IMG/VR virus record: IMGVR_UViG_3300042902_000033
Coordinates: 1-36,773 of that record
Reading direction: 5' to 3' (one strand)
DNA from: a virus
DNA: 36,773 nt
Shown here piece after piece: positions 31,070 through 36,773 of this stretch (its first letter is position 1; each line of letters begins with the position of its first letter). The translations under genes and the position numbers were made by a program. The notes under the pieces are model-generated. The model was given only the letters and a program-made list of their open reading frames with translations. It did no database searches and was not told where the DNA came from.

Positions 31070-31549
31070 TTAACATTTTCCAGCACATTGATTAAGAGCT
31101 TCGTAGACAAACCAGCCAACAATGCCAAGCAAACTGAGGGTTACAAATAAGATTAACACAATGGTATAAATTTCTTCAACTTCAGCAGCTTTGCGCTTCT
31201 TAGCTTCACGTTCTTTACGGGCTTCGTGTGCAGCTTCTTTGTTAAGGGAGGCCGCACGAGATACAATCTTGGCCCATATGTCCATCTTATTGTTTTGAAA
31301 GAACAGCATCTTCACTTCTTCTTCAAAGGCTCTGGCCTGCTCAATTGCAAGCTCTAGCTCCAAGGCTTGCCCCATAGCACTTCCTTTGAAGCCTCCTTTC
31401 TTAACCACAACTATTGCTTCCGCTTTAGCTGAGAAGAACTGACCCAAACAAGGGCCAAGGCTTTCAAGGTTTTGCACAGTCTTAACCGTTGTCTTAACCA
31501 GTTTAATTGCTGTGTTAACTGCTGCTAGGGCTGTGAAGGGGTCAAGCAT
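31070..31549 (-). CDS. Membrane-anchored protein beginning [11 protein letters not shown], 159 aa
   Basis: The start is set at ATG 31549, which shares a base with the upstream stop; the longer frame would read through that gene. The 159-residue product begins [20 protein letters not shown], has a long charged helix (KEAAHEARKEREAKKRKAAE) and one membrane segment near the C-terminus (IYTIVLILFVTLSLLGIVGW). Proteins with this LDPFTAL start are common in T7-like marine phages. Function is unknown; a lysis or ejection role is possible. Confidence 0.75.
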   Translation of the reverse strand: MLDPFTALAAVNTAIKLVKTTVKTVQNLESLGPCLGQFFSAKAEAIVVVKKGGFKGSAMGQALELELAIEQARAFEEEVKMLFFQNNKMDIWAKIVSRAASLNKEAAHEARKEREAKKRKAAEVEEIYTIVLILFVTLSLLGIVGWFVYEALNQCAGKC

Positions 31550-31776
31550 TAAGGGGCCTTGTAGTCTTGTATAAAAAAAGCAATGGCAGATATGCAAGCA
31601 GCCAGCCACAGGATTGGCTTTGCCGCCTTAGCAATCCACTCCAGCACTGTGAAGGCTCCCTGAGCTGCTTCAAAGGCATGAACAACCCCGTCTGTACTTT
31701 TATTAAGGCAATCAACCTTAGCCTCTACAGCCACAAGCCTGTCGTAGATTTCTTTGTGGGTTACTTCTTCGTTCAT
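31549..31776 (-). CDS. Small membrane protein, holin-like topology (XhlA type)
   Basis: The 75-residue product has a predicted coiled-coil N-terminus ([19 protein letters not shown]) and one membrane span ([16 protein letters not shown]) near the C-terminus. That is the topology of XhlA-like lysis accessories, though no clear motif confirms it. The ATG overlaps the upstream stop (ATGA), and its own stop overlaps the next ATG. A second membrane-active gene far from the lysozyme-holin pair suggests either a second holin/antiholin or a virion membrane factor. Confidence 0.7.
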   Translation of the reverse strand: MNEEVTHKEIYDRLVAVEAKVDCLNKSTDGVVHAFEAAQGAFTVLEWIAKAAKPILWLAACISAIAFFIQDYKAP

Positions 31777-32057
31777 GACTTAGGATACTCAGCTTTAACT
31801 GCCAAGATAGTCGCAAGCATACTCGCCTGCGGCTCGCCGCCCTTCCACATTGCATCAAGTTGGTCACCCACTGGAGGGTAGGCAGCAGCTCGTAGCTCTT
31901 GGTAGGTTAGTGCTGGAATGGGGTCAGCAGGTGTTGGGACATTGCCTTCTGAGAGCCATACCAGATAAGCCGCGTAGTCTGTGTTGGCTGGGTCAGCGGG
32001 AATGCTTGCACCGTCAGACAGGCGGGTGATGCTTGGGAAGTTTGTTAGTTTGTACAT
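31773..32057 (-). CDS. Short tail-fibre-associated protein, 94 aa
   Basis: The start at ATG 32057, 1 nt after the previous stop, gives [20 protein letters not shown], then [20 protein letters not shown] and [20 protein letters not shown]. This is a familiar phage layout (RL-DGA-IP-D--N-DY--YL-W---GN--PAD) found beside tail-fibre genes. An upstream in-frame ATG at 32153 lies inside the fibre gene and is not supported. It is probably a fibre-assembly helper or a minor tail protein. Confidence 0.78.
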   Translation of the reverse strand: MYKLTNFPSITRLSDGASIPADPANTDYAAYLVWLSEGNVPTPADPIPALTYQELRAAAYPPVGDQLDAMWKGGEPQASMLATILAVKAEYPKS

Positions 32058-32058
32058 A

Positions 32059-33102
32059 TTAGAGTTCCGCTGTGCCTTGTATCGCATTGATGTATGCAAC
32101 AGCACTTGTGCTTGATAAATTGACGTATACCGAGGCGCTATCCGGGCTTCCAAACTGTGAGCCTGCCCCTGAGCCTGTATTCCATGTGAATGATAGAGTT
32201 GGGATCGCTCTCATTGTTTGTGGATATTTATACAACACGCTTCTATACGTTTCTGATATACCCCCAGTGTAGCCATACGCAATCCCCGTGCCGTCACCGC
32301 TACCTTTAAAATAATACCGCTGGCACATAATCAACTCGCGCCCGTAGTCACGATAGTCAAAGGAGGTTGCTGTGCTGCCTTTTTCTAGCTGGACGCCGGT
32401 GATGTAGAAGGTGGCTCCAGAGGTCTGCGCCCAATTTACAGTACCAGCAACGCCAACCTTATTGGTTGCAGCTTGCCACGAATTAGCAGTCACTTGATAG
32501 TTTGAACCAGAGCCTAAATCTAGTTTAAGGCGTAATCCTGATGTGTTGTCAATTGGGTACGAAGTTTTCCCGCCGCTTGTGTCTCCAACAACGGTAACGG
32601 TCTTTTGCTCCCACGTATTTGCCGCGTTAATTGTGTAAGTAAAACCATAAGTTCTACCATTATTCCCACTTGCTAAAACGCCTGAATACAAACCTGATAT
32701 GCTTGAGCGAACCCAGAAAGAAAGTGTTACGGTTGCAGCGGTAGACAAGCCAATGTCAAAGTCTGCTACGTTTAAGCCTTCAATGTTTTGAAACATAAAA
32801 GAATAGTCGCCAGCACTTCTTGTGTTTACTGTCGCAACGGTAATTCCGTATGCATATGAAAATCCAGCAGGGACAACGCTTGTTGTTCTTTGGGCTGTAA
32901 TTGAACCAGCACCAGCATATTGCGCCCATCGGTCTAAAGTAAATCCAAGGCTTGTTGCAGTAACACTAGCCCCCTCATTCCTCTTGTCGATCCTCATGTC
33001 GCCGTTGATGATGCGGTTCTTGAAACCAAAGCCTGTTGGCGATGTGTTCTGAACGCTCAGGTCTGGGAAGGTGATTGAATCACCGCTGTAGGCGATACTC
33101 AT
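32059..33102 (-). CDS. Tail fibre protein with carbohydrate-binding-like module
   Basis: The 347-residue product starts [20 protein letters not shown]. It then has [20 protein letters not shown] and FTLDRWAQY, the widely shared NRI-NGDM-I--RN-G---DRW tail module often placed at receptor-binding ends. A jelly-roll-like beta region follows ([42 protein letters not shown]). The C-terminal 70 residues are Gly/Ser/Tyr-rich. GGAG lies before the ATG, which overlaps the upstream stop (ATGA). It is a likely host-recognition protein. Confidence 0.8.
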   Translation of the reverse strand: MSIAYSGDSITFPDLSVQNTSPTGFGFKNRIINGDMRIDKRNEGASVTATSLGFTLDRWAQYAGAGSITAQRTTSVVPAGFSYAYGITVATVNTRSAGDYSFMFQNIEGLNVADFDIGLSTAATVTLSFWVRSSISGLYSGVLASGNNGRTYGFTYTINAANTWEQKTVTVVGDTSGGKTSYPIDNTSGLRLKLDLGSGSNYQVTANSWQAATNKVGVAGTVNWAQTSGATFYITGVQLEKGSTATSFDYRDYGRELIMCQRYYFKGSGDGTGIAYGYTGGISETYRSVLYKYPQTMRAIPTLSFTWNTGSGAGSQFGSPDSASVYVNLSSTSAVAYINAIQGTAEL

Positions 33103-33338
33103 AACGTCTCCATAATCGCTTTAAGCGCTGTCACCTCTGTAGCTGTATCAATGCTGACCTGCATAGTTTCATACCGTTCCCTCACCTCTTGACGGGCTGC
33201 TTCAGCGGCTGCTGCTTCGCTTGGGATGGTGGCTTTGATGTCTAGCGGAGCAAACTCCGCAGAACGGGCTGCTCTACGGGCTTCGTGGACAATGGCTTGG
33301 GCTTTTTGGATGTTGATACTCACTACGTTCGTGTTCAT
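33099..33338 (-). CDS. Small fibre-cassette protein, 79 aa
   Basis: The start at ATG 33338 overlaps the previous stop (ATGA); a further ATG five codons upstream is possible. The product reads MNTNVVSINIQKAQAIVHEA, then RRAARSAEFAPLDIKATIP and EAARQEVRERYETMQVSID. The VSINI-KA-AI-HE-RR-AR--EF-PLD pattern is common in phage tail cassettes. It is all helical after the first strand, and may chaperone fibre trimerisation. Confidence 0.75.
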   Translation of the reverse strand: MNTNVVSINIQKAQAIVHEARRAARSAEFAPLDIKATIPSEAAAAEAARQEVRERYETMQVSIDTATEVTALKAIMETL

Positions 33339-33523
33339 GCTGAGAATTCCCATGCGTTACGGAAGGTGCGGTCTGTTGGAATGTCAGCCACATCGACAAT
33401 GGAATAGGCAAGACCAGCGGGTACATCCTTTGCTGCAATAGCTTCGATGGACAAGCCGCAATCTGCGGGGACGATGATGGCAAGAGTGCCTTCGGGGGTG
33501 GTATATATGATTCGTTTATTCAT
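33335..33523 (-). CDS. Small fibre-cassette protein, 62 aa
   Basis: The 62-residue product reads MNKRIIYTTPEGTLAIIVPA, then DCGLSIEAIAAKDVPAGLAY and DIPTDRTFRNAWEF. This compact family (IIY---GTLA-I-P---GLS-E-IA-KDVP-G--Y-I-D---IPTDRTFRNAW) recurs next to tail-fibre genes of many phages and normally pairs with the following 79-residue family. The exact function is unknown; a minor tail protein or chaperone is likely. Confidence 0.82.
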   Translation of the reverse strand: MNKRIIYTTPEGTLAIIVPADCGLSIEAIAAKDVPAGLAYSIVDVADIPTDRTFRNAWEFSA

Positions 33524-33541
33524 TTGGTTCTTTCTTTATGC

Positions 33542-34015
33542 TTAGCGGAAGACTGCGACGCAAATAGTTCCTGAATCAGTTGCTGTTGGTGTAATACTTG
33601 AGCACCGGATAGGGGCTTGGGTTGTAGTTAAAGGACTCGCCCCACCAGTTCCTGCGTTTACTGAAATAATTACAGCAGAGCCTGATTGCCCAACTCCTAC
33701 TACTGAGTAATCTACGTCTGTCATGGCAGTAATAAAGTTAACCGTGTAAGTACCAACCCCATTGTCCGCAATACTGCTTACATTCCCACTAGCCCGAATA
33801 GCCACAGTGCCAGTGCCATTGAAGTTCACCCAAGCGCGGCAGGCATATACAGGGGCTGCTCCGGTGGCATTAAATTGAGCAAGGGTTGATTCAGCCGTTG
33901 CCATAGTGCCTGTGGAGTCAGGCAGGGTTAGGGTGCGGTCAGTAGATGTCGAAGGGGCTACTACGGAGAATGTCCCCGTCCCTGTAGCGCCTCCGGTTAT
34001 TGCAATGTTGCTCAT
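33542..34015 (-). CDS. Short tail-fibre protein, paralogue 2 (157 aa)
   Basis: The 157-residue product has an N-terminal beta-helix-like start (MSNIAITGGATGTGTFSVVA, RTLTLPDSTGTMAT). The C-terminal module CRAWVNFNGTGTVAIRASGN is shared with the gene at 34051-34479 and known from podovirus tail fibres. It lies 35 nt after the paralogue and has its own weak ribosome site (AAGAAAG). It probably forms a fibre tip or a branch. Confidence 0.8.
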   Translation of the reverse strand: MSNIAITGGATGTGTFSVVAPSTSTDRTLTLPDSTGTMATAESTLAQFNATGAAPVYACRAWVNFNGTGTVAIRASGNVSSIADNGVGTYTVNFITAMTDVDYSVVGVGQSGSAVIISVNAGTGGASPLTTTQAPIRCSSITPTATDSGTICVAVFR

Positions 34016-34050
34016 TTGGTTTCTTTCTTTATTAGGGCTTGCAACGACTA

Positions 34051-34479
34051 TTAACGGAAGATGGCTACGTTGTTATATGTAGCATCAATTCTTGCTTGTC
34101 CACCACCTGTAGTTGTTGCATAAAAAGAGTAAATAGACCAAGATGAACTTGTCGGAGGTCGCGTTTGGTCAACAACAGCGGGATAGCCGTTAGATGTGGA
34201 AACGCCACTATAATTTTCATCGCTCATCGGAACTATCATGTTAATTGAGTAAGACCCAACCGCATTGTCAGTAATACTACTCACATTCCCACTGGCTCTT
34301 ATAGCAACCGTCCCTGTCCCATTGAAGTTAACCCAAGCCCTGCAAGTGTATGAAGGGGCGCTCCCTACTGGTGTTGCTAGTACAGAGCTTCCAAGCAGCA
34401 CATCGCCACTGAAGGAACCCGTTGTTCCGCTAATTGGGCCAGAGGTTATTCCCGCTGTGCCGTCTAAAACTATTGCCAT
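34051..34479 (-). CDS. Short tail-fibre protein, paralogue 1 (142 aa)
   Basis: The 142-residue product begins MAIVLDGTAGITSGPISGTT, a start often seen in marine phage fibres. It then carries the same module as the next gene: YTCRAWVNFNGTGTVAIRAS, VSSITDNAVGSY. The first 45 residues and the last 50 differ from the paralogue while the core is nearly identical, pointing to module duplication with diverging ends. AAGGAATC precedes the ATG. Confidence 0.8.
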   Translation of the reverse strand: MAIVLDGTAGITSGPISGTTGSFSGDVLLGSSVLATPVGSAPSYTCRAWVNFNGTGTVAIRASGNVSSITDNAVGSYSINMIVPMSDENYSGVSTSNGYPAVVDQTRPPTSSSWSIYSFYATTTGGGQARIDATYNNVAIFR

Positions 34480-34495
34480 ATTGATTCCTTAAAAC

Positions 34496-35455
34496 TCACA
34501 AGACCACCCAGCGACTGCCGGACGGAACGGTAACAGTTACCCCCGAAGCAACTGTAATTGGGCCACTGCTCATGGCGTTATTACCTGCTGTGATGGAATA
34601 GTTGGTTGTGATTGAGCTGTTGTTCTCGTACAAGCCTTTGGTGGTTGTGTTGGCATCTGTATCCAAGACAGTCCAAGAAGCATTGGTTCCGTCTGTTGTT
34701 AAATACTCACCTGCATTGCCTGTCTGGTCTGGCAAGGCATCCACCGGAGCCCAGCTTGTAACAGAGCCATCGGTGGTTAGATAGTTGCCTGCTTGCCCTG
34801 TTTGGTCAGGGGTGTAGGTTGCTGCTAAGGCTGCTGAGGCTGCTGCATTGGTTTCGCTTGTAGCGGCATTGGAGGCGCTTGTTGCTGCTGCTCCTTCGCT
34901 TACAAGGGCCGCTGCTGCGGAGGCTGCTGAAGCTCCTTCACTCACCAAAGCTGCTGCTGCACTGGTGGAGGCCAGCCCTGCTTGTGTGGTTGCTGTAGCT
35001 GCGCCGGTTGTAGCAATACCTGCTTGGGTAGTTGCTGTGGAGGCGCTGGTTGCTGCGTTGCCTTCACTAACCAAGGCAGCGGCTGCTGAGCCTGCTGAGG
35101 CCGTTGCAGAAACATCAGAAGCTGCTGCGGAGGCTGCTGACAAGCCTGCTTGGGTTGTCGCTATGCCTGCTTGTGTGGTTGCCGTGTTCTCGCTTGCAAG
35201 GGCGTTAGAAGCACTAATAGCCGCTGCTGATTCACTCAGAGCGGCTTCGGATTCACTTGCTAAGGCGGCTGCTGCGGAGGCATTGGCATCAAAGGCACTA
35301 CCTGAAGCTGCTGCTGCTGAGGCTGCTGCCGCGTCTGCTTCTAGAGCGGCTTGCTCTGCATAAGCAAGGGACTCGTTAGACAAAGCTGTCAGCAGGTTAA
35401 CTTCTGAGTCGGAGGTTGCATTACCCCCCCCACCAACCCCTCTAAATATCGTCAT
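34496..35455 (-). CDS. Proximal tail fibre with long Ala/Ser repeat shaft
   Basis: The 319-residue product starts with a virion-anchoring sequence (MTIFRGVGGGGNATSDSEVN). It then has about 190 residues of Ala/Ser/Thr repeats (AAALVSEG, TTQAGIA, SAAAASD units), expected to form a long helical or coiled-coil shaft. Two copies of PDQTGQAGNYLTTDG-type modules follow. The end is a beta tip (ITVASGVTVTVPSGSRWVVL). The ATG overlaps the upstream stop (ATGA). It is likely the base and shaft to which the shorter fibre proteins attach. Confidence 0.83.
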   Translation of the reverse strand: MTIFRGVGGGGNATSDSEVNLLTALSNESLAYAEQAALEADAAAASAAAASGSAFDANASAAAALASESEAALSESAAAISASNALASENTATTQAGIATTQAGLSAASAAASDVSATASAGSAAAALVSEGNAATSASTATTQAGIATTGAATATTQAGLASTSAAAALVSEGASAASAAAALVSEGAAATSASNAATSETNAAASAALAATYTPDQTGQAGNYLTTDGSVTSWAPVDALPDQTGNAGEYLTTDGTNASWTVLDTDANTTTKGLYENNSSITTNYSITAGNNAMSSGPITVASGVTVTVPSGSRWVVL

Positions 35456-35619
35456 TTGGCTTCCTTCTTAGGCTTTGGATTTGGAGCCTCTTTACTGGCG
35501 GCGACCGGAGCTGGAACAGCGACTTCCTCGTATTCAGCATGGAGACGCATATTCTCAATTGCCTCTTCTTCTAACAGCTCATAAACACAACCACTATGCA
35601 CACATTTAAATTTAGCCAT
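35452..35619 (-). CDS. Small Cys/His protein between capsid and fibre, 55 aa
   Basis: This 55-codon frame begins MAKFKCVHSGCVYELLEEEA, continues IENMRLHAEYEEV, and ends in a Pro/Lys/Ala-rich tail. Cys6, His8, Cys11 and His27 could hold a metal ion. AAAGGAAAAC precedes the ATG, and the stop overlaps the fibre start. Short proteins with this KFKC-HSGC layout are common after capsid genes in podoviruses; function unknown. Confidence 0.75.
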   Translation of the reverse strand: MAKFKCVHSGCVYELLEEEAIENMRLHAEYEEVAVPAPVAASKEAPNPKPKKEAK

Positions 35620-35655
35620 TTGTTTTCCTTTTTAGAAAGCTCTCTAGAATCCTCT

Positions 35656-35682
35656 AAAAAGGAAGCCCCGTAGGGCCTCCTT
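35656..35682 (-). terminator. Hairpin terminator after major capsid gene
   Basis: On the minus strand, AAGGAGGCCC pairs with GGGGCTTCCTT (one G-T pair, four-base loop TACG) and is followed by a T-run. It lies 7 nt after the capsid stop. It probably limits, without fully stopping, transcription into the fibre and tail genes, so that capsid is made in excess. Confidence 0.8.
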
Positions 35683-35689
35683 AGCTCAT

Positions 35690-36613
35690 TTAGGCTGGAA
35701 CAACCAGAGCAACAGCAGAGCCATCGCGCAGTTCTTTCACACCGTACAGCGTGTCAGCAGTGAACAGAGTACCGAGATATTCCTGTTTGTACTGAGTTTG
35801 TGAACGAACACCCATCTGCTCGATAAACACTGCGAAGTCACGATGACCCAACAGGCAAACCTTAGCAGCAGTAGAGCCGGTAGTGGATTCGGCGTTGCTG
35901 GTCACAAAGACCGGAACACCATAAACATTACCAATTTCACCGTTACGGATGGTGTTACCAGAACCAACTTCACCCGTGAAGGCTTGCTCAGTGAACCGTG
36001 CAATGCCCATGAGGGTGTTGCGGGTTGAAGGAGGAACCATCAAGAAGCGGCCGTCCATAGGAACGTCGTTGTCATCAAGGCGCTGGATGGAGCGACGAAT
36101 AGCGGCATCGGTGAGAGCACCCAAACCAGTATTTGCAGCAGCCACATAAGCGGTTGTGCCATCAGCACCAGAGAAAGCAGCGTTGTAAGCAGCAGTAGAA
36201 CCGCCACCGTTAACGCCACGACCCAGCTGGATCAGCGAGGTGTCAACCTGACGGGCAAGGGCGTAACCAGCATCTTCAGTGTAGAAGTTGCGGAGCGAGG
36301 CCAAAGCCTGTGCTTCCACAATGTCTTCAATCAGACGCGAATACTCGTAGTGTTGGTCAATCGTAGCAACAACTTCCAACTCAGTACCTGCAATCAGGGT
36401 GACTTGAGTGGAAGCGGCTTTGACAGACGCATTACCACGGATAGGAGCAGGAATGTGAACCGAGTCACCTTTCTTGCCTTTGAAGCTCATCTTTTTAATC
36501 AGATTAGCGAGAACCAAGTTCTTCTTATAAGTTGCAACAATTTCATCACTCCAGATTTCTGGGATGAACGTTGCGGCGGTCGTCGATGTGACGTGAGCAG
36601 TACCAAGAGCCAT
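35690..36613 (-). CDS. Major capsid protein (HK97-fold type)
   Basis: The 307-residue product begins MALGTAHVTSTTAATFIPEI, then WSDEIVATYKKNLVLANLI, KGKKGDSVHIPAP and DQHYEYSRLIEDIVEAQA. It has GRFLMVPPSTRNTLM, GNVYGVPVFVTSNAE and a C-terminal GVKELRDGSAVALVVPA. This is the usual layout of T7-like marine podovirus coat proteins with the HK97 fold (N-arm, E-loop, peripheral and axial domains). It follows the scaffold gene by 28 nt, with AAAGGA 8 nt before the ATG, and is followed by a terminator. Confidence 0.92.
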   Translation of the reverse strand: MALGTAHVTSTTAATFIPEIWSDEIVATYKKNLVLANLIKKMSFKGKKGDSVHIPAPIRGNASVKAASTQVTLIAGTELEVVATIDQHYEYSRLIEDIVEAQALASLRNFYTEDAGYALARQVDTSLIQLGRGVNGGGSTAAYNAAFSGADGTTAYVAAANTGLGALTDAAIRRSIQRLDDNDVPMDGRFLMVPPSTRNTLMGIARFTEQAFTGEVGSGNTIRNGEIGNVYGVPVFVTSNAESTTGSTAAKVCLLGHRDFAVFIEQMGVRSQTQYKQEYLGTLFTADTLYGVKELRDGSAVALVVPA

Positions 36614-36641
36614 TTAAATTTCCTTTGCGCCTTAGCGCGTA

Positions 36642-36773
36642 TTATTTAACCCGCCCATCCGCATAAGCCTGACGAATTTCAGGTTCAAGCGTTTCATATC
36701 GAGCGGGGTCTGTCATGCGAAGCCGGATAAGGTCGGCACGACGATAAACTTTCCGTGAAGATTCACCAGTTCC
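36642..36773 (-). CDS. 3' end of scaffolding gene (second fragment)
   Basis: This is the last part of the scaffold frame as it appears at the right edge, ending at TAA 36642-36644. All but five of its bases duplicate 1-127. In the circular sequence it joins base 1 to give one intact 253-residue gene, so neither fragment is a pseudogene. Confidence 0.85.
   Translation of the reverse strand, partial: GTGESSRKVYRRADLIRLRMTDPARYETLEPEIRQAYADGRVK
36647..36773. repeat. Right copy of terminal 127-bp direct repeat
   Basis: Identical to 1-127 without any mismatch. Removing one copy gives a 36,646-bp circle in which the scaffold gene is intact. Confidence 0.95.

Noticed and set aside
34848-35363. Long + strand Ala/Val/Glu-rich frame
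   Set aside because: Mirror of the Ala/Ser repeat shaft of the tail fibre on the minus strand; GCT/GCC repeats are open on both strands.
1-36773. Temperate lifestyle genes (integrase, repressor, attachment site)
   Set aside because: No such gene or site was seen on either strand; a lytic phage is the simplest reading.

Overview
The window is one almost complete genome of a short-tailed (podovirus-type) lytic tailed bacteriophage. The first 127 bases are repeated exactly at the end (1-127 = 36647-36773), and one gene, for the scaffolding protein, runs across that join. The sequence therefore closes into a circle of 36,646 bp. An exact 127-bp overlap is what a k=127 assembler leaves on a circular contig, so the physical ends of the packaged DNA are not known from this window. 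Base composition looks balanced by eye. There is no integrase, repressor, phage RNA polymerase or tRNA gene. The host is probably a Gram-negative bacterium (holin plus T4-type lysozyme, sigma70-like promoters). The gene set resembles T7-like aquatic podoviruses without their own RNA polymerase, but no host genus can be named.

Layout: two divergent blocks leave a noncoding region at 6337-7554. That region holds repeated CTATCAA motifs, two perfect inverted DnaA boxes, and sigma70-type promoters facing both ways. The block to the right (+, 7555-21719) starts with about 15 small, mostly unrecognised genes, including a Gp88-family protein, SH3-like and zinc-ribbon proteins. It continues with primase-helicase, family A DNA polymerase, a single-stranded DNA-binding protein, 5'-3' exonuclease, HNH nuclease, flavin-dependent thymidylate synthase ThyX, a metallophosphoesterase, a zinc-ribbon/dATP-dGTP diphosphohydrolase fusion and a B12-dependent ribonucleotide reductase. 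Nearly all are translationally coupled (ATGA, TAATG).

The block to the left (-, 6336 down to 1, then through the circle from 36646 down to 21764) is the virion and lysis block. In transcription order it encodes small and large terminase, portal, a collagen-like virion protein, two small proteins, scaffold, major capsid protein, a tail-fibre cassette of about eight genes, two membrane proteins, tail tubular proteins A and B, a tail-collar protein, a cupin, three internal virion proteins, lysozyme, a 3-TM holin and a 29-residue basic peptide. A strong promoter (1308-1337) inside this block would boost scaffold and capsid, and a hairpin terminator follows the capsid gene. The two blocks converge on a bidirectional terminator at 21725-21763.

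How it works together (inference): host RNA polymerase reads both blocks from TGC-TAYAAT extended -10 promoters. Replication may start at the DnaA-box region and use the phage primase-helicase, polymerase and SSB, with deoxynucleotides supplied by NrdJ, ThyX and the diphosphohydrolase. Heads are built around the scaffold, filled by the terminase, and fitted with a short tail. No wholly unknown multi-gene system is proven here. The best leads are the origin-like region, the promoter family, the repeat-interrupted collar protein, the duplicated fibre modules, the Gp88 gene and the small-gene early region.
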